Assembly (NCBI GenBank): GCA_036666555.1
Contig: JAVWVS010000008.1
Coordinates: 16,766-80,765 of the forward strand
Reading direction: 5' to 3'
Source: UMGS1251 sp036666555
GTDB lineage: Bacteria > Bacillota > Clostridia > Lachnospirales > Lachnospiraceae
DNA: 64,000 nucleotides
Of this stretch, positions 26,609-35,084 are shown in pieces. Both the position numbers and the translations under genes were made by a program. How positions within the stretch are numbered: the stretch's first letter is position 1; the number at the start of each line of letters is the position of its first letter. The notes under the pieces were generated by a model. The model worked only from the letters and a program-made list of their open reading frames with translations, did not search any database and was not told where the DNA came from.

Positions 26609-28123
26609 ATGATGCGAGGACTAGAAACGCCGGTAAGAACTATTCGAAGACAGGTCTTTAAGGAAGTATCCAAACTTGGTTTTGGAGCAGAATATGAAAA
26701 GGAACTTTTGGATGAGATGGAAGCAATTCCCTATCGTTTGATTAATGACGATACTGAAAAATATAGAGAAAGTGTATATCGTTCCAGAGCAATTATAAGA
26801 GAACGATTAAGATTGGCAATGGGAATGTCTTTACGGCCGGAAAATAAACCAGTGCATTTGACTGCCGGAATAAAAGAAAGCAACATATCTGAAAAGTATT
26901 ACGAACCACCGCTTATGCAAGTGATTCCATCTGCCTGTGAAAGCTGTGAAGAAAATAAATATGAAGTAAGTAATATGTGCAAAGGGTGTGTAGCCCATCC
27001 TTGTCAGGAAGTTTGCCCGGTAGGCGCTATTTCTATGATAAATGATTATTCCTTTATTGATCAGAGCAAGTGTATCAAATGCGGAAAATGCAAAACCAGT
27101 TGTCCTTATGATGCAATTGCAAAAAAGGAACGTCCATGTAAAAAAGCTTGTGGAGTGAATGCCATTGCATCAGATGCATATGGAAGGGCAAAAATCAACA
27201 ATGAAAAATGTGTTTCCTGTGGAATGTGTATGGTAAGCTGTCCCTTTGGAGCAATTTCCGATAAATCACAAATCTTTCAGTTAAGTCGCGCTTTGAAAGA
27301 AGGCGGAGAGATTGTGGCAGAGATTGCCCCTGCATTTGTGGGACAGTTTGGAGAGCATATCACGCCTCGAAACTTAAAAGCAGCATTGCAGGAATTAGGC
27401 TTTAAGGAAGTGTATGAAGTAGCTTTGGGTGCGGATATCGGTGCTATTTCGGAGGCACATCATTATGTTCACAAAGTAGTGACGAAAGAATTACCATTTT
27501 TATTGACTTCTTGTTGTCCATCTTGGTCTATGCTAGCTAAAAAATATTTTCCGGATCTTGCCGAACAGGTGTCTCAGGAGCTAACACCCATGGTTGCGAC
27601 TGCAAGAACCATTAAAAAAGAACATCCTCATGCAAGGGTCGTATTTATTGGACCTTGTGCAGCTAAAAAATTAGAAGCATCCAGACGAACGGTGCGAAGT
27701 GATGTGGATTTTGTTATTACCTTTGAAGAATTGCAGGCGATGTTCGATGCAAAAGAGATTGATTTAACGGAATATGAAGCAGAATCTTCTTTTCATAATG
27801 CAACCGGTGCAGGACGAGGCTATGCAGTAGCCGGTGGCGTGGCCGGAGCCATTGAGGCGTGTATCAATGCATATTATCCGGGTGTGGATGTAAACATTGA
27901 ACATGCGGAAGGCCTGGCAGAGTGCCGTAAGATGTTAATGCTTGCAAAGGCAGGGAAAAAACAAGGCTGTCTGATTGAAGGAATGGGATGTCCCGGAGGC
28001 TGTGCCGCCGGAGCGGGAACGAATATACCGATTAGGAAGGCGCAACGGGAGGTTGAAGTATTTGTAGAAAATTCCACCAATGATCTGCCAGCAAAAGAAT
28101 TACAGAAAATTGAGTTGAAGTAG
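26609..28123 (+). CDS. [FeFe] hydrogenase, group-B-like, with ferredoxin domains
   Basis: Predicted H2-active iron hydrogenase of 504 residues. The N-terminal half has several Fe-S binding runs: CESC (110-113), CKGCVAHPCQEVC (124-136), CIKCGKCKTSC (155-165) and CVSCGMCMVSC (201-211). The H-cluster domain follows with L1 TSCCPSW (300-306), L2 GPCAAKK (348-354) and L3 EGMGCPGGC (457-465), so all cluster cysteines are present. The Ser in TSCCPSW and GPC in place of the usual MPC suggest group B rather than the well-studied group A. Probably cytoplasmic and ferredoxin-linked. It follows metH by 12 bases and AGGAGG precedes the ATG. Maturation genes hydEFG are not in the window. Confidence 0.88.
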   Translation: MMRGLETPVRTIRRQVFKEVSKLGFGAEYEKELLDEMEAIPYRLINDDTEKYRESVYRSRAIIRERLRLAMGMSLRPENKPVHLTAGIKESNISEKYYEPPLMQVIPSACESCEENKYEVSNMCKGCVAHPCQEVCPVGAISMINDYSFIDQSKCIKCGKCKTSCPYDAIAKKERPCKKACGVNAIASDAYGRAKINNEKCVSCGMCMVSCPFGAISDKSQIFQLSRALKEGGEIVAEIAPAFVGQFGEHITPRNLKAALQELGFKEVYEVALGADIGAISEAHHYVHKVVTKELPFLLTSCCPSWSMLAKKYFPDLAEQVSQELTPMVATARTIKKEHPHARVVFIGPCAAKKLEASRRTVRSDVDFVITFEELQAMFDAKEIDLTEYEAESSFHNATGAGRGYAVAGGVAGAIEACINAYYPGVDVNIEHAEGLAECRKMLMLAKAGKKQGCLIEGMGCPGGCAAGAGTNIPIRKAQREVEVFVENSTNDLPAKELQKIELK

Positions 28124-28139
28124 CCACTTTTTCTGTGCG

Positions 28140-28168
28140 TTGACAAACCTTCTACTTCTCTTTATAAT
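28140..28168 (+). promoter_or_regulatory. Consensus sigma-A promoter for alaS
   Basis: TTGACA (28140-28145), 17-base spacer, TATAAT (28163-28168): a perfect match to consensus. The leader would be about 50 nt, too short for a T-box. Confidence 0.85.
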
Positions 28169-28226
28169 TAGGAATTAGGAAATTTGCCATATTAATGGCT
28201 TGAATAGGAATACCGGGAGGAAGCAT

Positions 28227-30866
28227 ATGCAAAAATATGGAGTAAATGAATTGAGAAAAATGTTCTTGGAATTTTTTGAGAGCAAAGAGCACCTGGCAAT
28301 GAAAAGTTTTTCTTTAGTGCCACACAATGACAAAAGTCTATTGTTGATTAATTCTGGAATGGCACCTTTGAAACCATTTTTCACAGGGCAAGAGATACCA
28401 CCTAAAAAAAGAGTGACAACTTGTCAGAAATGTATTCGTACTGGAGATATTGAAAATGTAGGGAAAACTGCACGTCATGGTACTTTTTTTGAAATGCTTG
28501 GAAATTTCTCTTTTGGTGACTATTTTAAAAGAGAGGCCATTCAGTGGTCATGGGAATTTCTGACGGAAGTGGTTGGATTGGATCCCCTTCGCTTATATCC
28601 TTCTGTTTATGTGGAAGATGAGGAAGCATTTGCAATTTGGAATCAGGAAATGAAGATTCCGGCAGAACGCATTTATAAATTTGGGAAAGAAGATAATTTC
28701 TGGGAACATGGGGCAGGACCTTGTGGACCTTGTTCAGAGATTTATTATGACCGTGGAGAACAATATGGGTGCGGAAGTGAATCCTGTACCGTAGGTTGTG
28801 AGTGTGACCGTTATATGGAAATATGGAACAATGTATTTACTCAATTTGATAACGATGGACAAAATCATTATACCGAATTGGAGCAGAAAAACATTGATAC
28901 CGGGATGGGGTTGGAACGACTGGCAGCTATTGTTCAAGAGGTGGATTCTATCTTTGACGTGGATACGTTAAAGGCTCTTAGAGACCATGCAGGGCAGATT
29001 GCTCATACTAATTATGGAGAAGAGGAAAGCAAAGACATTTCCCTGCGGGTGATTACGGACCATGTTCGTTCCGTCACTTTTATGATATCCGATGGAATTA
29101 TGCCCTCCAATGAAGGACGCGGATACGTGCTTCGTCGTTTGCTTCGAAGAGCATGCCGTCATGGGAGATTACTTGGAATTCAAGGGGAATTTTTAAAGGG
29201 CTTGAGTGAAACCGTGATTCGTGGTTCCAAGGATGGATATCCGGAATTGGAAGAGAAAAAAGAATTTATTTTTAAAGTAATTCAAAGAGAAGAGGAACAG
29301 TTTAATAAAACCATTGATCAAGGCCTAGGAATTCTAGCAGAGATGGAAGCAGATATGACCCGGAAAAAAGAAAAGGTATTTTCCGGTGAAGATGCATTTA
29401 AACTATATGATACTTATGGTTTTCCGCTGGATTTAACAAAAGAAATATTGGAAGAAAAAGGGCTACAGGTAGATGAAGAAGGTTTTCAAAAATCTATGGA
29501 AATACAACGAAAAACAGCCCGGAAAGCCAGAGAAACTACGAATTACATGGGTGCAGATGCTACGGTATATGAATCCATCGATCCTACAGTGACTTCTACT
29601 TTTGTTGGCTATCAAACATTAACCCATGAATCTAAAATCATTGTAATGACATCCGAAACCGAAGTGACCGAAGCATTAGCAGATGGAGAAGCAGGAACTG
29701 TTTTTGTGGAAGAGACTCCCTTTTATGCTACCAGTGGGGGTCAGGAGGCAGATAAAGGGGTCATACAGGCACCCGAGGGGGAATTCCTTGTAACAGATAC
29801 GATTAAGCTGCCCGGAGGGAAAATAGGCCATGTGGGACGAGTTATCAAGGGAATGTTAAAGACCGGAGACCATGCAGTACTGAACGTAGAAAAAGAAAAG
29901 AGAGCATTGTCAGCAAGAAATCATAGTGCGACACATTTGCTACAAAAGGCATTGCGAATCGTATTAGGCAATCACGTAGAACAAGCTGGTTCCAGTGTGA
30001 ATGACGAGCGGTTACGTTTTGATTTTACACATTTTTCTGCAGTCACACCGGAAGAACTGAAAAAAGTAGAAGCGATTGTCAATGAGGAAATTCAAAAAGT
30101 GTTACCGGTGGTTGTGAAAAACATGCCTATTGAAGAAGCTAGAAAAACAGGAGCCCAGGCATTGTTTGGAGAAAAATACGGTGACATTGTCCGAGTGGTC
30201 AATATGGGAGACTATTCAGTGGAATTTTGTGGTGGGACACATGTGTCAAACACGGGAGAAATTATGGCTTTTAAAATTCTTTCAGAAGCAGGTGTGGCAG
30301 CAGGGGTACGAAGAATAGAAGCATTGACCTCTAAAGGTCTTATGAACTATTATAACCATTTAGAAGAAACATTAAAAGAAGCATCCCAACTACTAAAGGC
30401 AACACCGGAGAATCTGACGGAAAAGGTGGAGCATGCATTGTCTGAAAATAAGATGCTGCACAGTGAAGTGGAAAGCTTGAAAAGTAAACTTGCTAAAGAT
30501 GCTATGGGAGATGTGATGGATCATCTTGTGGAGATTCATGGCGTAAAACTATTAGCAGTGCATGTGGATGAAGTGGATATGAATGGACTTCGTGATTTAG
30601 GAGATCAGTTAAAAGAAAAAATTGGGGAGGGAGTCATTGTAATTGCATCTGCAGTAGCAGGAAAGGTGAATCTGATGGTAACCGTAACCGAAGGCGCTAT
30701 GGAAAAAGGCGCTCATGCCGGGAATCTTATCAAAGCAATTGCAGGATGTGTTGGCGGTGGCGGCGGTGGACGTCCGAATATGGCACAAGCCGGTGGAAAG
30801 AATCCCCAAGGAATTCCAACTGCTCTTGAGAAAGTAAAAGAGGTTTTAGAGGACCAAATCAAGTAA
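28227..30866 (+). CDS. alaS: Alanyl-tRNA synthetase
   Basis: Charges tRNA-Ala and edits mischarged Ser/Gly. The 879 residues have the class II catalytic core (FFESKEHLAMKSFSLVPHNDKSLLLINSGMAPLKPFF), RVITDHVRSVTFMISDG, the editing motif HSATH, CGGTH near residue 668, and a C-terminal DHHA1/C-Ala domain with GGGGGGRPNMAQAGG. Start: ATG behind GGGAGG at 28215-28220; the nine upstream in-frame codons lack a ribosome site. Full length, with its own consensus promoter. Confidence 0.97.
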   Translation: MQKYGVNELRKMFLEFFESKEHLAMKSFSLVPHNDKSLLLINSGMAPLKPFFTGQEIPPKKRVTTCQKCIRTGDIENVGKTARHGTFFEMLGNFSFGDYFKREAIQWSWEFLTEVVGLDPLRLYPSVYVEDEEAFAIWNQEMKIPAERIYKFGKEDNFWEHGAGPCGPCSEIYYDRGEQYGCGSESCTVGCECDRYMEIWNNVFTQFDNDGQNHYTELEQKNIDTGMGLERLAAIVQEVDSIFDVDTLKALRDHAGQIAHTNYGEEESKDISLRVITDHVRSVTFMISDGIMPSNEGRGYVLRRLLRRACRHGRLLGIQGEFLKGLSETVIRGSKDGYPELEEKKEFIFKVIQREEEQFNKTIDQGLGILAEMEADMTRKKEKVFSGEDAFKLYDTYGFPLDLTKEILEEKGLQVDEEGFQKSMEIQRKTARKARETTNYMGADATVYESIDPTVTSTFVGYQTLTHESKIIVMTSETEVTEALADGEAGTVFVEETPFYATSGGQEADKGVIQAPEGEFLVTDTIKLPGGKIGHVGRVIKGMLKTGDHAVLNVEKEKRALSARNHSATHLLQKALRIVLGNHVEQAGSSVNDERLRFDFTHFSAVTPEELKKVEAIVNEEIQKVLPVVVKNMPIEEARKTGAQALFGEKYGDIVRVVNMGDYSVEFCGGTHVSNTGEIMAFKILSEAGVAAGVRRIEALTSKGLMNYYNHLEETLKEASQLLKATPENLTEKVEHALSENKMLHSEVESLKSKLAKDAMGDVMDHLVEIHGVKLLAVHVDEVDMNGLRDLGDQLKEKIGEGVIVIASAVAGKVNLMVTVTEGAMEKGAHAGNLIKAIAGCVGGGGGGRPNMAQAGGKNPQGIPTALEKVKEVLEDQIK

Positions 30867-30922
30867 GATTAGGTGAAATATGGGAAAATAATTGAAAATC
30901 TACAAAATTTCTCAAGAAATGG

Positions 30923-30950
30923 TTGACGTAAACGAAAAATATGCTATAAT
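30923..30950 (+). promoter_or_regulatory. Promoter for rpsU
   Basis: TTGACG (30923-30928), 16-base spacer, TATAAT (30945-30950) with an extended TG at 30942-30943. The transcript would have a leader of about 70 nt. Confidence 0.8.
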
Positions 30951-31030
30951 CATTTGTAGTGCAAGAAAAAAATACCCGAACAGTCGTATGATGCACAATA
31001 TAGGACTGGAGGGAGGTTAGGTGTGATACT

Positions 31031-31207
31031 ATGTCAAATGTAATTGTAAAAGATAATGAGACGTTAGATAGCGCTTTACGCAGATTCAAGAGAAACTGTG
31101 CAAAAGCTGGAATCCAGCAGGAAATTCGTAAGAGAGAACATTACGAAAAACCAAGCGTGAAACGTAAGAAAAAATCAGAAGCTGCTAGAAAACGTAAGTT
31201 TAATTAA
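31031..31207 (+). CDS. rpsU: 30S ribosomal protein S21
   Basis: Small basic ribosomal protein of 58 residues, starting MSNVIVKDNETLDSALRRF and ending in the Lys/Arg-rich tail KRKKKSEAARKRKFN. It matches S21 along its whole length. AGGTG at 31019-31023 is seven bases before the ATG; a stronger GGAGGGAGG run lies further upstream. It is monocistronic between its own promoter and terminator. Confidence 0.97.
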   Translation: MSNVIVKDNETLDSALRRFKRNCAKAGIQQEIRKREHYEKPSVKRKKKSEAARKRKFN

Positions 31208-31220
31208 TATGTGCAGACGA

Positions 31221-31250
31221 AGAGAGTGTCTACTTAGGCACTCTCTTTTT
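31221..31250 (+). terminator. Rho-independent terminator after rpsU
   Basis: AGAGAGTG (31221-31228) pairs with CACTCTCT (31239-31246), extended by one or two inner pairs, followed by five Ts. Confidence 0.92.
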
Positions 31251-31266
31251 ATGTTTTGAGAAAAAG

Positions 31267-31286
31267 TTAAGACTTCTTTAAGACTT
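31267..31286 (+). repeat. Direct repeat TTAAGACTT x2, 11-bp period
   Basis: TTAAGACTT at 31267-31275 and again at 31278-31286, two bases apart, giving an 11-bp period. This is the spacing of binding sites for OmpR/PhoP-type response regulators. It lies about 90 bases upstream of the next gene. Confidence 0.5.
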
Positions 31287-31373
31287 TATGTAGAGTATAG
31301 CCATGAGGAGATAAGTGTGTTAGAATAAATCGTAAACAGAAAAGAAGATAAGAATAAGGGGAAATAAATATAT

Positions 31374-31964
31374 ATGTGGTGGAATCGAGTGATATTTGGG
31401 TTGGATGCTTATCAGGTCATTATGTGGTTTTTTGTATACAGTGTTCTAGGATGGATGATAGAGTCTTTGTATATGTCCATTTGTAATCGGAAACTAACTA
31501 ACCGCGGATTTGTGAAGGGACCATTTTGTCCAATCTATGGAGTGGGTGCGTTGACGGTGTTTTTCTTATTACAGCCGTACAGTAATCATGGTGTAGTGCT
31601 ATTTGTATTAGGGTCGTTTCTGGCCACTTTTTTGGAATTTATCACGGCAGCCATTATGAATCGATTTTTTGGAGAAATCTGGTGGGATTACACGGACAAG
31701 CCATTTAATTTTCGAGGTGTTGTTTGCTTGGAAAGTTCAATAGCCTGGGGATTTTATACGATTTTCCTATTTATGTTTCTTCAGAATTTTGTTATGAAGA
31801 TTGTTAATGTGATTCCTGTTTTAGCAGGAAGATTTGTTGGGAGTTTGATCCTCATTGTTTTTGTGGGAGATTTTTTAATTACACTGTACAGCAGAAAACA
31901 GGGAACATTACGAGAACAAGTGATAGGATTAAAGGAAACCTTATTAGAAAAGATTTCCAGATGA
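31374..31964 (+). CDS. CmpB-type membrane protein (putative ABC transporter permease family)
   Basis: Integral membrane protein of 196 residues with about five helices (near 13-30, 45-65, 70-90, 110-135, 145-170). YSVLGWMIESLYMSICNRKLTNRGFVKGPFCPIYGVGA is the hallmark of the family often labelled 'putative ABC transporter permease' (ABC_trans_CmpB). No ATPase partner is nearby and the real function is unknown. AAGGGG lies 10-15 bases before the ATG. A direct repeat in the promoter region may be a response-regulator site. Confidence 0.8.
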   Translation: MWWNRVIFGLDAYQVIMWFFVYSVLGWMIESLYMSICNRKLTNRGFVKGPFCPIYGVGALTVFFLLQPYSNHGVVLFVLGSFLATFLEFITAAIMNRFFGEIWWDYTDKPFNFRGVVCLESSIAWGFYTIFLFMFLQNFVMKIVNVIPVLAGRFVGSLILIVFVGDFLITLYSRKQGTLREQVIGLKETLLEKISR

Positions 31965-31970
31965 AATGAG

Positions 31971-32024
31971 AAAAAGCTCCGAGAATTGATTGCAGTGATT
32001 GATTGCAGATTCGGGAGCTTTTTC
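31971..32024. terminator. Bidirectional terminator between convergent genes
   Basis: AAAAAGCTCCGAGAAT (31971-31986) pairs, with one mismatch, with ATTCGGGAGCTTTTT (32009-32023). A and T runs on both sides allow it to serve the CmpB-type gene and aspA. The loop carries a short tandem repeat (GATTGCAG twice). Confidence 0.85.
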
Positions 32025-32035
32025 TGATGCATGAA

Positions 32036-33454
32036 TTAAAAGGTATCGTATATTTTTGCAGAACTGCCAGGTTCTGTCATAGACATAGGATCTAGCACTT
32101 GATTTAATTCTTCTTCCTTCATTAACTCGGCGTCTAGAATGAGTTTGCGAATAGGAGTTCCAGTGCGGGTAGCTTCTTTCGCAATTTCAGCAGCTTTTTG
32201 ATATCCTACAATGGGACAGATAGCGGTAATAATTCCCACACTGTTTTCCACCTCTTCTTTGCAATGTTCTTCATTGGCAGTAATACCGGATACACAATTA
32301 TCTACAAAGGTATTGACGGCATAACCTAAGGTGTCTATTGATTGGAACAAGCAGTAAAATACAATGGGTTCAAAAGCATTGAGTTCTAATTGTCCTGCTT
32401 CCGCAGCCATGGTAATCGTCATGTCATTTCCAATAATATTAAATGCCACTTGATTCACAACTTCCGGAATCACTGGATTAACTTTTCCGGGCATAATAGA
32501 AGAACCATTTTGTTTGGCGGGTAAATTGATTTCATGAAAACCGGCCCGGGGACCAGAAGACATTAGACGCAAATCGTTGGCAATTTTAGAAAGAGTAACC
32601 GCACAGGCTTTTACTGCTCCGGATACTGCGACAAAAGCATCCAAGTTCTGAGTCGCATCAATTAAATCATAAGCTTGTACAAAGTCTATACCGGAAATTT
32701 TTGATAGGTTTGGTACCACTCGCCTTAAATACTTGGTATCGGCATTGAGTCCGGTGCCAATGGCGGTACCACCTAAATTTACGGTGCGCATTTCATCTAT
32801 GGCTTTATCCATACGATTGATATCGCGCATAATGGCCACGGAATAGGCATGAAACTCTTGTCCTAAGCGAATCGGAACAGCATCTTGCATCTGCGTGCGT
32901 CCCATTTTGATGACGTGGTTAAATTCTTCTGATTTCTGACAAAGAGCTTCATGGAGTCTGCGAAGTTCCTTCTGTGCATGTTTTAATAGACGTAACGAGG
33001 TCATTTTACCAGCGGTAGGAATGACATCATTGGTAGATTGACCACAGTTTACATGATCATTAGGGTTGACGATGCGATAGTCACCTTTTTCCCCACCTAG
33101 AATTTCGATGGCACGGTTGGCAATGACTTCATTGGCATTCATGTTCAAAGAAGTTCCAGCACCACCTTGAATGGGATCTACAATAAAAAACTCATGCAAT
33201 TTATTGTGAATGATTTCGTCACATGCTTCTACAATAGCATCGGTGATTTTTCGGTCTAAAATTCCAGCTTCACAGTTGGTAATGGCGGCAGCTTTTTTAA
33301 TATAGGCAAGACTATTAATAATTTCGGGATGCATATAAAGACCTGTGATTTTAAAGTTTTCTGCAGCTCTTAGGGATTGCACCCCATAATAGACATCACT
33401 GAGTACGTCTTTGGATCCGATGGAATCTTTTTCCAGACGATATTTTTTCTTCAT
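32036..33454 (-). CDS. aspA: Aspartate ammonia-lyase
   Basis: Converts L-aspartate to fumarate and ammonia. The 472-residue protein belongs to the fumarase/aspartase superfamily: signature loop GSSIMPGKVNP, plus NPNDHVNCGQSTNDVIPTA, GRTQMQDAVPIRLGQE and GGTAIGTGLN. The aspartase-type N-terminus (RLEKDSIGSKDVLSDVYYGVQSLRA) and overall similarity favour aspartase over fumarase. AAAGGAG lies 10 bases before the ATG. It is divergent from a LysR gene with a shared promoter region and probably responds to that regulator. Confidence 0.93.
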   Translation of the reverse strand: MKKKYRLEKDSIGSKDVLSDVYYGVQSLRAAENFKITGLYMHPEIINSLAYIKKAAAITNCEAGILDRKITDAIVEACDEIIHNKLHEFFIVDPIQGGAGTSLNMNANEVIANRAIEILGGEKGDYRIVNPNDHVNCGQSTNDVIPTAGKMTSLRLLKHAQKELRRLHEALCQKSEEFNHVIKMGRTQMQDAVPIRLGQEFHAYSVAIMRDINRMDKAIDEMRTVNLGGTAIGTGLNADTKYLRRVVPNLSKISGIDFVQAYDLIDATQNLDAFVAVSGAVKACAVTLSKIANDLRLMSSGPRAGFHEINLPAKQNGSSIMPGKVNPVIPEVVNQVAFNIIGNDMTITMAAEAGQLELNAFEPIVFYCLFQSIDTLGYAVNTFVDNCVSGITANEEHCKEEVENSVGIITAICPIVGYQKAAEIAKEATRTGTPIRKLILDAELMKEEELNQVLDPMSMTEPGSSAKIYDTF

Positions 33455-33482
33455 TATTTTTCACGCTCCTTTGATTTCTGTT

Positions 33483-33511
33483 TTGATTATAAAAGGAAGT
33501 TGTGATATAAT
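33483..33511 (+). promoter_or_regulatory. Promoter for the lysR gene, overlapping the aspA promoter
   Basis: TTGATT (33483-33488), 17-base spacer, TATAAT (33506-33511). It lies inside a perfect 9-bp inverted repeat whose other strand reads as the aspA promoter. Confidence 0.6.
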
Positions 33512-33514
33512 CAA
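33486..33514 (-). promoter_or_regulatory. Promoter for aspA, overlapping the lysR promoter
   Basis: On the minus strand, TTGATT (33514-33509), 17-base spacer, TATAAT (33491-33486). Both hexamers are identical to those of the opposing promoter. Confidence 0.6.
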
Positions 33515-33574
33515 ATACAAATAGCATTATAATTGGTATAGCTTTTAAACTATGATCGGAAACAGGTGGAACAA

Positions 33575-34543
33575 ATGGAAGTATTTAACGGAAAAGAATA
33601 TGTGTATGAAGTATATAAAGAAAGAAGTTTTTCAAAAGCGGCGAAAAATCTTTATATTTCCCAGCCTTCTTTAAGTGCTTCGGTAAAAAGAGTAGAAGAG
33701 AAAGTGGGATTTCCTATTTTTGACCGAAGCACTGCACCAATTAGTCTTACGGATTGTGGAATACAGTATATTAAAGCAACAGAACGGATGAAGGCAGTAG
33801 AGGCAGACTTTGAGAGATATGTGGATGATATGTCGAAACTTCGAACGGGAACACTTTTCATTGGTGGCAGTAATTTGTTCTCTTCGTATATATTACCGCC
33901 TATGATTACCGCATTTACGGAAAAATATCCATTAATTCAAATACATCTGATTGAGGAAAGTACTATGAGGTTAGAAGAACAGCTATTGGATGGAACGTTA
34001 GATTTGATGATTGATAATTTTGAGTTTGATGATGCCTTATTCGAAAGGTATTTTTATCAATCAGAACATTTACTTTTGGTAGTACCAAGGCGATATCCGG
34101 TGGTAGAGCAGCTTTCTCCGTACGAACTTTCCGTGGAAACCATTGTAAGCCAAGAGTATTTAAAGGAAGAAGTGGAGGCGGTTCCCTTGAAAGCATTTGC
34201 AAAAGTCCCTTTTATTTTTTTGAAACCGGAAAACGATACCATGAAACGAGGGATGAAGATATGCAAATCCCAAGGGCTCACTCCTCATATCATTATGAAC
34301 TTAGATCAACAGATGACCGCTTATAATGTGGCGTGTTCAGGGATGGGAGCTTGTTTTGCCAGTGATATTTTACTGCAATATGGGTTACAGCATTCGGAAG
34401 TAGCCTATTATAAATTAAATAATAAAGAGTGCCAGCGAAATATTTATTTTTATCATAAAAGAGGAAGATATGTAACGATGGCAATGCAAGAATTTTTAAA
34501 TATGTGTCTAACCAATGATTCCGTGAAGGAAAGGGGAAAATAA
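33575..34543 (+). CDS. LysR family transcriptional regulator
   Basis: Likely controls the divergent aspA and its own operon. The 322-residue protein has the N-terminal winged HTH (EVYKERSFSKAAKNLYISQPSLSASVKRVEEKVGFPIFDR) and a periplasmic-binding-like effector domain (about 90-300). ATG at 33575 was chosen because AGGTGG lies at 33564-33569; a GTG nine bases earlier is in frame. It is followed after one base by the ybaK-like gene. The effector is not evident; aspartate or a related amino acid is a guess from context. Confidence 0.9.
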   Translation: MEVFNGKEYVYEVYKERSFSKAAKNLYISQPSLSASVKRVEEKVGFPIFDRSTAPISLTDCGIQYIKATERMKAVEADFERYVDDMSKLRTGTLFIGGSNLFSSYILPPMITAFTEKYPLIQIHLIEESTMRLEEQLLDGTLDLMIDNFEFDDALFERYFYQSEHLLLVVPRRYPVVEQLSPYELSVETIVSQEYLKEEVEAVPLKAFAKVPFIFLKPENDTMKRGMKICKSQGLTPHIIMNLDQQMTAYNVACSGMGACFASDILLQYGLQHSEVAYYKLNNKECQRNIYFYHKRGRYVTMAMQEFLNMCLTNDSVKERGK

Positions 34544-34544
34544 T

Positions 34545-35084
34545 ATGATTTACATCAGTGAAATTAGTAAAGTGGCACCGGTCGATCAAAGAATTCCATT
34601 AGAGAAGGCGGTATATGAAGCGCTAGATAAACTTCAGATTACCTATGAACGAGTAGATAACGATGAAGTCGTCACCATGGAAGAATGTGTGGAAATCGAC
34701 AAAGCCTTAGGAACCGAAATTCGAAAAAGCATTTTTTTATGCAATTCGAAAAAGACCAGTTTCTTTTTGCTTGTGATGCCTGCGGCAAAAGCACTGGATA
34801 CAAAAGTACTTTGTGGGAAACTTGGATGTTCCAAGTTATCTTTTGCATCTCCAGAGGCCATGGAAGAACATTTAGGGGTAACACCGGGTTCTGCTACGAT
34901 TATGGGGCTTCTAAATGATGAGGAGGATTATGTACAACTCATTTTGGACAAAGAGGTGGCAGAGGAAGAATGGTTTGGCTGCAATCCCGGGATCAATACC
35001 AGTCATCTAAAAATCCATACCAAGGATTTGCTGAACAAATTTCTTCCATTTGCGAGACATCGTGCAAAAATCATAGAATTATAG
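34545..35084 (+). CDS. YbaK/ProX-type aminoacyl-tRNA deacylase domain protein
   Basis: Trans-editing protein of 179 residues with one YbaK/aminoacyl-tRNA-synthetase-associated domain. ALDKLQITYERVDNDEV, IRKSIFLCNSKKTSFFLLVMPAAKALDTK, LSFASPEAMEEHLGVTPGSATIMGLLN and GCNPGINTSHLKIHTKDL match the prolyl-tRNA editing subgroup (PrdX/ProXp), which deacylates Ala-tRNA-Pro or similar. The catalytic Lys region is present. It follows the LysR stop by one base, so the two are probably co-translated. Its stop overlaps the end of the opposite-strand DUF1576 gene by six bases. The exact tRNA substrate is not certain. Confidence 0.88.
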   Translation: MIYISEISKVAPVDQRIPLEKAVYEALDKLQITYERVDNDEVVTMEECVEIDKALGTEIRKSIFLCNSKKTSFFLLVMPAAKALDTKVLCGKLGCSKLSFASPEAMEEHLGVTPGSATIMGLLNDEEDYVQLILDKEVAEEEWFGCNPGINTSHLKIHTKDLLNKFLPFARHRAKIIEL

